Assembly (NCBI GenBank): GCA_903813345.2
Contig: CAIIXF020000002.1
Coordinates: 12,358,150 to 12,422,149, forward strand
DNA from: Owenia fusiformis
Lineage: Eukaryota; Annelida; Polychaeta; Sabellida; Oweniidae
DNA: 64,000 nucleotides
Reading direction: 5' to 3'
This document shows positions 1 through 11,744 of the stretch, piece by piece. Numbering within the stretch: position 1 is the stretch's first letter; every line of letters starts with the position of its first letter. A program made the position numbers and the translations under genes. Below the pieces are notes generated by a model. That model did no database searches. It had not been told where the DNA came from and was given only the letters and a program-made list of their open reading frames with translations.

Positions 1-3000
1 AAAACGTTTTATACACATAATAGCCTCGAAACAAAACGTAAATCGACGAAAAGCCTCAAATAAAACGTTTTATACACATAATAGCCTCGAAACAAAATGA
101 AAATCGACGAAAAGCCTCAAATAAACCGTTTTATACACATAATAGCCTCGAAACAAAACGTTAATCGACGAAAAGCCTCAAATAAAACGTTTTATACACA
201 TAATAGCCTCGAAACATAACGTAAATCGACGAAAAGCCTCAAATAAACCGTTTTATACACATAATAGTCTCGAAACAAAACGTAAATCGACGAAAAGCCT
301 CAAATAAAACGTTTTATACACATAATAGCCTCGAAACAAAACGTAAATCGACGAAAAGCCTCAAATAAACCGTTTTTTACACATAATAGCCTCGTAACAA
401 AACGTAAATCGACAAAGGCCTTAAATAAACCGTTTTATACACATAAAAGCCTCGAAACAAAACGTAAATCGTCGAAAAGCCTCAAATAAAACGTTTTATT
501 CACATAATAGCCTCGAAACAAAACGTTAATCGACGAAAAGCCTCAAATAAACCGTTTTATACACATAACAGCCTCGAAACAAAACGTAAATCGACGAAAA
601 GCCTCGAATAAACCGTTTTATACACATAATAGCCTCGAAACAAAACGTAAATCGACGAAAAGCCTCAAATAAAACGTTTTATACACACAATAGCCTCGAA
701 ACAAAACGTAAATCGACGAAAAGCCTCAAATAAAACGTTTTATACACATAATAGCCTCGAAACAAAACGTAAATCGACGAAAAGCCTCAAATAAAACGTT
801 TTATACACATAATAGCCTCGAAACAAAACGTAAATCGACGAAAAGCCTCAAATAAAACGTTTTATACCATAATAGCCTCGAAACAAAACGTAAATCGACG
901 AAAAGCCTCAAATAAAACGTTTTATACACATAATAGCCTCGAAACAAAACGTAAATCGACGAAAAGCCTCAAATAAAACGTTTTATACACATAACAGCCT
1001 CGAAACAAAACGTAAATCGACGAAAAGCCTCAAATAAACCGTCTTATACACATAATAGCCTCGAAACAAAACGTTAATCGACGAAAACCCTCAAATAAAC
1101 CGTTTTATACACATAATAGCCTCGAAACAAAACGTAAATCGACGAAAAGCCTCAAATAAAACGTTTTATACACATAACAGCCTCGAAACAAAACGTTAAT
1201 CGACGAAAAGCCTCAAATAAAACGTTTTATACACATAATAGCCTCGAAACAAAACGTAAATCGACGAAAAGCCTCAAATAAAACGTTTTATACACATAAT
1301 AGCCTCGAAACAAAACGTAAATCGACGAAAAGCCTCAAATAAAACGTTTTATACACATAATAGCCTCGAAACAAAACGTAAATCGACGAAAAGCCTCAAA
1401 TAAAACGTTTTATACACATAATAGCCTCGAAACAAAACGTAAATCGACGAAAAGCCTCAAATAAAACGTTTTATACACATAATAGCCTCGAAACAAAATG
1501 TAAATCGTCGAAAAGCCTCAAATAAAACGTTTTATACACATAATAGCCTCGAAACAAAACGTAAATCGACGAAAAGCCTCAAATAAAACGTTTTATACAC
1601 ATAATAGCCTCGAAACAAAATGAAAATCGACGAAAAGCCTCAAATAAACCGTTTTATACACATAATAGCCTCGAAACAAAACGTTAATCGACGAAAAGCC
1701 TCAAATAAAACGTTTTATACACATAATAGCCTCGAAACATAACGTAAATCGACGAAAAGCCTCAAATAAACCGTTTTATACACATAATAGCCTCGAAACA
1801 AAACGTAAATCGACGAAAAGCCTCAAATAAAACGTTTTATACACATAATAGCCTCGAAACAAAACGTAAATCGTCGAAAAGCTTCAAATAAACCGTGTTA
1901 TACACATAATAGCCTCGAAACAAAACGTAAATCGACGAAAAGCCTCAAATAAACCGTGTTATACACATAATAGCCTCGAAACAAAACGTAAATCGACGAA
2001 AAGCCTCAAATAAAACGTCTTATACACATAATAGCCTCGAAACAAAACGTAAATCGACATAAAGCCTCAAATAAACCGTCTTATACACATAATAGCCTCG
2101 AAACAAAACGTAAATCGACGAAAAGCCTCAAATAAAACGTTTTATACACATAATAGCCTCGAAACAAAACGTAAATCGACGAAAAGCCTCAAATAAAACG
2201 TTTTATACACATAATAGCCTCGAAACAAAACGTAAATCGACGAAAAGCCTCAAATAAAACGTTTTATACACATAATAGCCTCGAAACAAAACGTAAATCG
2301 ACGAAAAGCCTCAAATAAAACGTTTTATACACATAATAGCCTCGAAACAAAACGTAAATCGATGAAAAGCCTCAAATAAAACGTTTTATACACATAATAG
2401 CCTCGAAACAAAACGTAAATCGACGAAAAGCCTCAAATAAACCGTTTTATACACATAATAGCCTCGAAACAAAACGTAAATCGTCGAAAAGCCTCAAATA
2501 AAACGTTTTATACACATAATAGCCTCGAAACAAAACGTAAATCGACGAAAAGCCTCAAATAAACCGTTTTATACACATAACAGCCTCGAAACAAAACGTA
2601 AATCGACGAAAAGCCTCAAATAAACCGTCTTATACACATAATAGCCTCGAAACAAAACGTAAATCGACGAAAAGCCTCAAATAAAACGTTTTATACACAT
2701 AATAGCCTCGAAACAAAACGTAAATCGACGAAAAGCCTCAAATAAAACGTTTTATACACATAATAGCCTCGAAACAAAACGTAAATCGACGAAAAGCCTC
2801 AAATAAAACGTCTTATACACATAATAGCCTCGAAACAAAACGTAAATCGACGAAAAGCCTCAAATAAAACGTTTTATACACATAATAGCCTCGAAACAAA
2901 ACGTAAATCGACGAAAAGCCTCAAATAAAACGTTTTATACACATAATAGCCTCGAAACAAAAGTAAATCGACGAAAAGCCTCAAATAAAACGTTTTATAC

Positions 3001-6000
3001 ACATAATAGCCTCGAAACAAAACGTAAATCGATGAAAAGCCTCAAATAAAACGTTTTATACACATAATAGCCTCGAAACAAAACGTAAATCGACGAAAAG
3101 CCTCAAATAAACCGTTTTATACACATAATAGCCTCGAAACAAAACGTAAATCGTCGAAAAGCCTCAAATAATACGTTTTATACACATAATAGCCTCGAAA
3201 CAAAACGTAAATCGACGAAAAGCCTCAAATAAAACGTTTTATACACATAATAGCCTCGAAACAAAACGTAAATCGATGAAAAGCCTCAAATAAAACGTTT
3301 TATACACATAATAACCTCGAAACAAAACGTAAATCGAAGAAAAGCCTCAAATAAACCGTTTTATACACAAATATACTCGAAACAAAACGTAAATCGTCGA
3401 AAAGCCTCAAATAAACCGTCTTATACACATAATAGCCTCGAAACAAAACGTAAATCGACTAAAAGCCTCAAATAAAACGTTGTATACACATAATAGCCTC
3501 GAAACAAAACGTAAATCGACAAAAAGCCTCAAATAAACCGTTTTATACACATAATAGCCTCGTAACAAAACGTAAATCGACAAAGGCCTCAAATAAACCG
3601 TTTTATACACATAAAAGCCTCGAAACAAAACGTAAATCGTCGAAAAGCCTCAAATAAAACGTTTTATACACATAATAGCCTCGAAACAAAACGTTAATCG
3701 ACGAAAAGCCTCAAATAAACCGTTTTATACACATAACAGCCTCGAAACAAAACGTAAATCGACGAAAAGCCTCAAATAAACCGTGTTATACACATAATAG
3801 CCTCGAAACAAAACGTAAATCGAAGAAAAGCCTCAAATAAAACGTTTTATACACATAATAGCCTCGAAACAAAACGTAAATCGATGAAAAGCCTCAAATA
3901 AACCGTTTTATACACATAATAGCCTCGAAACAAAACGTAAATCGAAGAAAACCCTCGAATAAACCGTTTTATACACATAATAGCCTCGAAACAAAACGTA
4001 AATCGACGAAAAGCCTCGAATAAACCGTTTTATACACATAATAGCCTCGAAACAAAACGTAAATCGTCGAAAAGCCTCAAATAAAACGTTTTATACACAC
4101 AATAGCCTCGAAACAAAACGTAAATCGACGAAAACCCTCAAATAAACCGTTTTATACACATAACAGCCTCAAAACAAAACGTAAATCGACAAAAAGCCTC
4201 AAATAAACCGTCTTATACACATAATAGCCTCGAAACAAAACGTAAATCGACGAAAAGCCTCAAATAAAACGTCTTATACACATAATAGCCTCGAAACAAA
4301 ACGTAAATCGACGAAAAGCCTCAAATAAAACGTCTTATACACATAATAGCCTCGAAACAAAACGTTAATCGACGAAAACCCTCAAATAAACCGTTTTATA
4401 CACATAATAGCCTCGAAACAAAACGTAAATCGACGAAAAGCCTCAAATAAAACGTTTTATACACATAATAGCCTCGAAACAAAACGTAAATCGACGAAAA
4501 GCCTCAAATAAAACGTTTTATACACATAATAGCCTCGAAACAAAACGTAAATCGACGAAAAGCCTCAAATAAAACGTTTTATACACATAATATCCTCGAA
4601 ACAAAACGTAAATCGACGAAAAGCCTCAAATAAAACGTTTTATACACATAATAGCCTCGAAACAAAACGTAAATCGACGAAAAGCCTCAAATAAAACGTT
4701 TTATACACATAATAGCCTCGAAACAAAACGCAAATTGACAAAAAGCCTCAAATAAAACGTTTTATACACATAATAGCCTCGAAACAAAACGTAAATCGAT
4801 GAAAAGCCTCAAATAAAACGTTTTATACACATAATAGCCTCGAAACAAAACGTAAATCGACGAAAAGCCTCAAATAAAACGTTTTATACACATAATAGCC
4901 TCGAAACAAAACGTAAATCGACGAAAAGCCTCAAATAAAACGTTTTATACACATAATAGCCTCGAAACAAAACGCAAATCGACGAAAAGCCTCAAATAAA
5001 ACGTTTTATACACATAATAGCCTCGAAACAAAACGTAAATCGACGAAAAGCTCAAATAAAACGTCTTATACACATAATAGCCTCGAAACAAAACGTAAAT
5101 CGACGAAAAGCCTCAAATAAAACGTTTTATACACATAATAGCCTCGAAACAAAACGTAAATCGACGAAAAGCCTCAAATAAAACGTTTTATACACATAAT
5201 AGCCTCGAAACAAAACGTAAATCGACGAAAAGCCTCAAATAAAACGTTTTATACACATAATAGCCTCGAAACAAAACGTAAATCGACGAAAAGCCTCAAA
5301 TAAAACGTTTTATACACATAATAGCCTCGAAACAAAACGTAAATCGATGAAAAGCCTCAAATAAAACGTTTTATACACATAATAGCCTCGAAACAAAACG
5401 TAAATCGACGAAAAGCCTCAAATAAAACGTTTTATACACATAATAGCCTCGAAACAAAACGTAAATCGACGAAAAGCCTCAAATAAAACGTTTTATACAC
5501 ATAACAGCCTCGAAACAAAACGTAAATCGACGAAAAGCCTCAAATAAACCGTCTTATATACATAATAGCCTCGAAACAAAACGTAAATCGACGAAAAGCC
5601 TCAAATAAAACGTCTTATACACATAATAGCCTCGAAACAAAACGTAAATCGATGAAAAGCCTCAAATAAAACGTTTTATACACATAATAGCCTCGAAACA
5701 AAACGTAAATCGACGAAAAGCCTCAAATAAAACGTTTTATACACATAATAGCCTCGAAACAAAACGTAAATCGACGAAAAGCCTCAAATAAAACGTTTTA
5801 TACACATAATAGCCTCGAAACAAAACGTAAATCGACGAAAAGCCTCAAATAAAACGTTTTATACACATAATAGCCTCGAAACAAAACGTAAATCGACGAA
5901 AAGCCTCAAATAAAACGTTTTATACACATAATAGCCTCGAAACAAAACGTAAATCGACGAAAAGCCTCAAATAAAACGTTTTATACACATAATAGCCTCG

Positions 6001-6098
6001 AAACAAAACGTAAATCGACGAAAAGCCTCAAATAAAACGTTTTATACACATAATAGCCTCGAAACAAAACATAAATCGACGAAAAGCCTCAAATAAAA
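1..6098. repeat. 61-bp satellite array (about 100 units)
   Basis: A head-to-tail tandem array with a 61-bp period fills the first 6.1 kb and is cut by the window start. Each unit is a dimer: one half of 31 bp and one of 30 bp, both starting AGCCTC(A/G)AA(T/C)AAAACGT and then diverging (TTTATACACATAAT in one, AAATCGACGAAA in the other). Units differ by scattered point variants (AAACCG for AAAACG; CGTCTT or CGTGTT for CGTTTT; GATGA for GACGA) and rare 1-bp deletions. There are no spacers. Short open frames across it are a by-product of the period and are not genes. Confidence 0.97.
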
Positions 6099-7142
6099 CT
6101 TTGTTTCGAGGCTTTTTTCTCTATAGAACGTTTTATTTGAGGCTTTTTGTCAAAAAGCCTCAAATAAAACGTTTGATATACAAAAAAAACTCGAAACAAA
6201 GCGTTTTTTGACAAAAAAACCTAAATAAAACGTTTTATAGAAAAAAGCCTCGAAACAAAACGTTAATAGACAAAAAGCCTCAAATAAAACGTTAATGGAC
6301 AAAAGGCCTCGAATATAACATTTCATATACAAAAAAGCCTCGAAACAAAGCGTATTTTTGACAAAAAGCCTAGAATAAAACGTTTAATACACATAAAAGT
6401 CTCGAAACAAAGCGTTTTTTGATTAAAAGCCTCAAATAAAACGTTTCATATACGAAAAAGCCTCGAAACAAAACGTTAATAGACAAAAAGCCTCAAATAA
6501 AACGTTTCATGTACAAAAACGCCTCGAAACAAAACGTTAATAGACAAAAAGCCTCAAATAAAACGTTTAATACACATAAAAGCCTCGTAACAAACGTTTT
6601 TTGATTAAAAGCCTCAAATAAAACGTTTCATATACGAAAAAGCCTCGAAACAAAACGTTAATAGACAAAAAGCCTCAAATAAAACGTTTCATATACAAAA
6701 AAGTCTCGAAACAAAGCGTTTTTTGACAAAAAGCCTCAAATAAAACGTTTTATAGAACAAAAAGCCTCGAAACAAAACGTTAATAGACAAAAAGCCTCAA
6801 ATAAAACGATTCATATACGAAAAAGCCTCGAAACAAAACGTAAATGGACACAAAACCTCAAATAAAACGTTTCATATACAAAAAAGCCTCGAAACAAAGC
6901 GTTTTTTGACAAAAAGCCTCAAATAAAACGTTTAATACACATAAAAGCCTCGAAACAACGCGTTTTTTTTCATTAAAAGCCTCAAATAAAACGTTACATA
7001 TACGAAAAAGCCTCGAAACAAAACGTTTATAGACCAAAAGCCTCAAATAAAAGGCTTTTTTTGCAAAAAACGCTTTGTTTTGAGGCTTTTTCGCGCCAAA
7101 ACGAGGCTCTATGCGCTAAAATGTTTTATTTTGAGGCTTTTT
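6099..7142. repeat. diverged edge of the satellite with inverted units
   Basis: The homogeneous array stops near 6098 at a short inverted copy (roughly 6098-6150, TTTGTTTCGAGGCTTTTT then TTTATTTGAGGCTTTTTG), after which about 900 bp of the original orientation resumes in a more variable form (CATATACAAAAAAG, GTTAATAGACAAAAAG, GCGTTTTTTGAC variants). The block ends at 7050-7142 with another inverted, degenerate portion (GTTTTGAGGCTTTTTCG, TATTTTGAGGCTTTTTAG). The higher divergence at the edge fits the usual pattern of old units surviving where homogenisation is weak. Confidence 0.85.
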
Positions 7143-9822
7143 AGATCAACATTCATGCTAAGCACATACCAAGTCTAAGATCTTACTGACTTGATTTAAA
7201 TAGCGGTTAAGCGCCCCCCGAAAATTGGGGTCGCTTATAGGCATCGATGTTTAGTATGAATTTCACCCAACCTTCGCACATATAAACATATAACGACATA
7301 TAACATATAAACTCATGATCTAGTCAAATCGGCATACCTGGTAAATATCCGACCCATGGCACTGGCGGATTAGGGGGGGCGCCCCCAAAAAATTGGGCCC
7401 GAAGATTGCCAAACAAGGCCTTCAGGCCCCAAAAAGTGGGTCTTTTTGATCATTACTGGGCCTTTTAGGCCTTAATTTTTAATTTCAGGCCAAATTTTGA
7501 AGAAGATGGGTCTCAAAATTTCAAAATTTGGGCCCACTTTTGGATTTTAGCGGACGTTTTTTCTCTGACCTGAAATTTGGGCCCCCCCCCCCCCCCTTGT
7601 TGGTTCCTAGATCCGCCCCTGCATGGTTTTCATAAAAGAAACGACAATATTTTAAAGCTCAAAACTGCCACGTGTCCGCCATTTCGTGATTCCATCATGA
7701 ATTCTCCCAAATAATATAATGGTAATATGACGTGCACGGACCTGGGGTCAATTCGGGAAAACGGGCTAATCTCAGCTTTAAGCGTTAATATCTGCCTTAT
7801 TTAAAAAGCTAACTATGTGCATTATTTATCATTTTGAAATATTTTTTATTCGCATTTCACTGAAATCATTTTTCCTTGAAAAGTTTGATGAGATCTACCA
7901 TATTTTTAAAGTTAAATGTACGTCAAATACGCTGTAAGACGTAACATTCCAAGCTTACACGGTTCGTTGAATTCGGGATAACTTTTGTAATACTGATCAG
8001 AATTTTACTAAAATTTCACATTTTATTCATTGAAACATGTGCTTTTATGACGTCACAATTGCCTAGCGGCTACAGTTCAAATCGTCTTATATGAACACTT
8101 TTAAAATTTTCAAAATTGTGTACGGTTTTGAAGGCGAAGGAGACAAGCAATAAGTTTACCTTTATTTAAACTTCTAATTTAGGTCTGATTTCAAAATAAT
8201 TTAACTGCACAATATTGTCATGGCGAAATTTACAAAACAATAACCGATTTCTTATTCTCCAAATAATAAGAAAATAAGAGTTGCTTTTAGAGATTTGAAA
8301 AAATGTAACGCATCGATTTTTTACTACAAATCCCATACATATCAATTTTTGCTAACGCCCCGAGTGGATTTCCTGACCGTTTTTCAAAAATCAAAAACAT
8401 TTTAGAAATACTGTCCTCAAGATCTTGTTGCTCTGTGAATTTTACCAGGATTGAATAAAAATAAAGCATCTTATTTCTAGGTTGACTAAAATTGACAAAA
8501 TGTAACGCTTGTCGTTTTTGACGTTATAATGCTCTTATTGAAAAATGATACGTTATTGTAAATATCTTTTGTTTTCCAGAAAAAAGAATGCACTTTGGTG
8601 ATTTTAAGAAAATAGACATGAAAAGTAATTGTATGTATAGTTTTAGTTTTATTTTATCATGTTTATTTGCTGTACACTTACCCGAAAAGGATTTTTAGTA
8701 CAATAAAGCATTGGAATATATATGAATTGCAAACTCTGGAGTATGAATATCAGAATGGGGTTCATATGGTACATTGAATGAAATCGATCCAGGCATTACA
8801 CATGGTTTCGTGTTGCGCGATGAAGGGTCCCATGTACACTGCACAGGATTTGTTTATATTTAGCTATTGGGAATGTGTTCAAGAATTATGTTCAAATTTC
8901 TCAATACAAAGTAGTTAACTTCTGTAAAATTTTATCAAAGCAACATTTGTTGAGGTTTTAACATGTTAACACTTCACAAATATCACCCGGTAGAACATTT
9001 TAAACGTATCATAAGTCCGTTTCGCAGGGACATAGCCGGACGTTGAGTTAGGAGCACTGAGATAACGTAAGTAATTCTGTTTAATTAACTAAACAATTAA
9101 CACCACTGGTATCAACGTAAGAAGAATTTAAACAAACAAATGCTTAATTTATTCTTGCTCATTATAGATATTGTATATATATGAGGTTATGGAAGCGAGA
9201 GACCCCGGGATGCCACATGTTGCATATGTAGTGGTACTATGGTACTATCTGTATTTTAGACACCAAAATGAATGACATAAATCAGGTTATGTCAGGTACA
9301 TGTGTATTGCTAGTCACAAGTTTTACCTGAGACCAACATATCTCATATTCCCAAGTCATTGATTGATATATTAACTGACAAAGGCACATCAACCGCAGCA
9401 TTGTTAAGATAAATTAGATTTACAAAATTGTCTGTGAAAGGACAGGACAGAAGACGTTTTATCAAGATTATTAGGAGGGCACGTCTGTTAACGACAGGAA
9501 CTAAAATTAGGCGAGCCGGTGTGGTAGGCGTAAACTTTATTTCAAGTTGTAAAAACATCAAAAATATATTTCCATAAGTTTTAGGCGAGGTAGTAGCATC
9601 GCTTGACTCATACACGACTACTTTCATGGGCAAAGACAACATTTGAGTGGCATAAACATTTTCTTCATTTCTAAAATCATGAGCATGTTAGCTATCGTGA
9701 TTTTCAAACATGCTCATGTTTAGCAAAAGATCGATATTACAGGTATTTGAGTTTATTTGTTAAAGACTCAAAATACGAAAATTGAATGTACACATATATG
9801 ATTCACTTAAAAAGAACACACG
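7143..9822. other. no gene recognised; one hAT-like element
   Basis: No exon with recognisable protein similarity was seen on either strand. Segment 7360-7621 is a non-autonomous DNA-element candidate: it opens CACTGGCGGATTAGG, closes CTAGATCCGCCCCTG, and has G- and C-rich runs inside both ends, with a possible CATGG flank duplication. The same end (GGGGCGGAT or TGGCGGAT) recurs near 22991 and 34979. The rest, 7622-9822, is AT-rich unassigned sequence. Confidence 0.55.
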
Positions 9823-9937
9823 TTAAGCCACAGTAAGTATGCAGTTAAGATTTGGGGCAAGCCCAAATCATGATCTTTTTGGTATAATCATGATTTGAGC
9901 TTGCCCCAAATCATAACTGCATACTGTCTGTGGTTAA
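9823..9937. repeat. long hairpin (foldback) repeat
   Basis: Two ~50-nt arms face each other across a ~13-nt loop: 9823-9873 (TTAAGCCACAGTAAGTATGC onwards) and 9887-9937 (its near reverse complement, ending CTGTCTGTGGTTAA). Core pairing includes GGGGCAAGC with GCTTGCCCC and ATCATGAT on both sides of the loop. It is probably a small foldback transposable element; a transcribed hairpin is possible but unsupported. Confidence 0.85.
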
Positions 9938-10069
9938 AGTCCTTTTAATGTTCACCCCCACCTCGGTGGACATCCACCTACCCACCACACCATTTAGAGT
10001 CTGATTGTTTTTAATCTATCATGCACAATTATTGTAAGAGACTAGCTAGACTATTCAACACTGTTAATC

Positions 10070-10290
10070 CAATAGACTGCGAGTAGAAATAATTTTGATT
10101 TGCGCCATTAAATATTCGGAATTCAGTCAAAGTAATGTCATATTTGAAATCTACATGTAAAAGTACTTCTAGAATATCTTTTCTTGTATTTGATGAATAA
10201 CATTTTCTTTAACTGGACATATTTCAATTTGCATAACTACTAGATACACAATGGTTATATGGAAATTGAACCACTAAAACAGATGTAGGC
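10070..10290 (+). repeat. dispersed repeat, copy 1
   Basis: This stretch (AATAGACTGCGAGTAGAAAT through ATGGTTATATGGAAATTG and AACCACTAAAACAGATG) matches 20797-21135 over most of its length, with a ~100-bp segment present only in the second copy. The second copy ends near 21218 with CTACTCGCATCTGCG, the inverse of its start, which suggests a short DNA transposon; this first copy seems to lack the far end. Confidence 0.7.
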
Positions 10291-11744
10291 AGAATCTGAT
10301 CTATAAAAGTTATAGCACTAAATTAGCAATACTTGTTTATTGTATTGTATACCCGTCATGCCCGAAACAAACATGAAACACAGTTATGTTGCCGGTGTCA
10401 ATATTTTTGCAAGGGAAACCACTCGATCAGTTTAAAGAAGGGCCTATACTGTGATATCCAACATATTAAATATTTGAACTTTTTAATGTTTTCATACACC
10501 AGACCTAACAGGATTATAAATTTGCCCGTGGGCTTTACCCCCATTTGGTAATTGGCGTATTTCTAAACTGTTTTGTAACAGACACAACCATAAAACAACC
10601 ATAAAACTTGAAACTTGAAAAAACAAAGAAAAATGTTTTGGAATGGGGAACCAGGGTTGCCAAACTTTTGGACGTCTAGGCCTATTGTAAATCTGTATTT
10701 TGAGATCGAAGACCCACCGTCCTGATCGGTCCAAATCGACAACTAAAAATGGCGGATTCAAAATTTTCTAATAACGCTTATGAGGAGGGAAACCCACAGA
10801 GCTTTAGCGATGACTGACACATTACGTCTCTTGCGTATCACCTTCGTTTGCGCAAATTCTCCTCGGAAAATATGATATGGACACTCGGTCGCTGCACTCC
10901 CTCGGTCAATATCATATTGTCCCTCGGAATGAAACCCATATTCAATCCCTCCCAGTAAATAACCTATATATATTGGCCTTGGACAATATCATATTGACAC
11001 TCGGGCTGTTGCCCATGGCCAATGTCAGATTTTTCCTCGGAATAAAATTGATATTCCACCCTTCTCTATTAATCGTATGATCTGTGAAATGAAACTCTCT
11101 GATTGGTCAGCTTTTTGTGCTGTACCAATATGTATTGCTACTGAGATTGTCCCCTCACCTTGAGGCCGAGGGGAAAATCTCAGAGCAAGTCAGGATATTT
11201 CCCATGGATTATCTCCTAAGTAAATGTAATTGGCATTAATAAGATCAGAGGATAAAAACGTTATATAGAATAATTTGAAGTGCAACCAATGATATATTGC
11301 GCTCTCGATATTCTGCATTGGCACTCGACTTCGTCTCCTGCTAATTCAGAATTTTTCTAGCGCAGTATGCCAGTATCCTTGTATTCCACTAGTACTTCAA
11401 ATCATTCAATAGCTTATGGTATGAGTCATTTATATTCTAAATATATATACATCGGAATGAAATGCGTCGATATATTGATCATTCCACATATACAGACACA
11501 AGTTCTATTTGGAACACAAAGGACAGACACTCACTAAATATTGATGGTTAATGTAGGCCTTTCCTATGGATTATCTCCTAAGTAAAATGTATTGGCTTAA
11601 TACGATCACACGATAAAAACGTTATAGAATGATTTGGCATAAGGGCATATATATGTGACACGGGAAACAAGGAACAAGGAGACTCCATGGTGTGATAAAT
11701 CTCAGCAAAGAATACATTACCATCTTTTATTTCTCAATTTGTAG
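10291..11744. other. no gene recognised; 'ccctcgg' repeat
   Basis: Most of this stretch upstream of the ion-channel exons has no recognisable coding content. Around 10870-11060 there is a repeat-like run with several CCCTCGG or CACTCGG motifs next to CAATATCATATTG, partly symmetric. The missing 5' end (signal peptide) of the channel gene may lie here or further upstream, but no candidate exon with a matching splice phase was found. An ATG at 10749 with good start context opens only 22 codons with no splice donor before the stop. Confidence 0.4.

Noticed and set aside
3407-3628. Open frames through the satellite (also 6150-6332 and 6858-7046) as short proteins
   Set aside because: They arise only from the repeat period and its lack of stops in one frame; the peptides are low-complexity repeats of each other.
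1-6098. CRISPR-like repeats or bacterial DnaA-box-like words (TTATACACA) in the array
   Set aside because: The units abut with no spacers and the surrounding genes are spliced animal genes. The DnaA-like word is just part of the satellite unit.
9343-9642. 99-codon minus-strand open frame
   Set aside because: The translation looks protein-like in places but matches no family I know, and no splice sites in a consistent phase or neighbouring exons support it.
10333-10761. Open frames on both strands upstream of the channel gene, considered as its signal-peptide exon
   Set aside because: No hydrophobic signal, and no donor in the phase needed by the exon at 11745.
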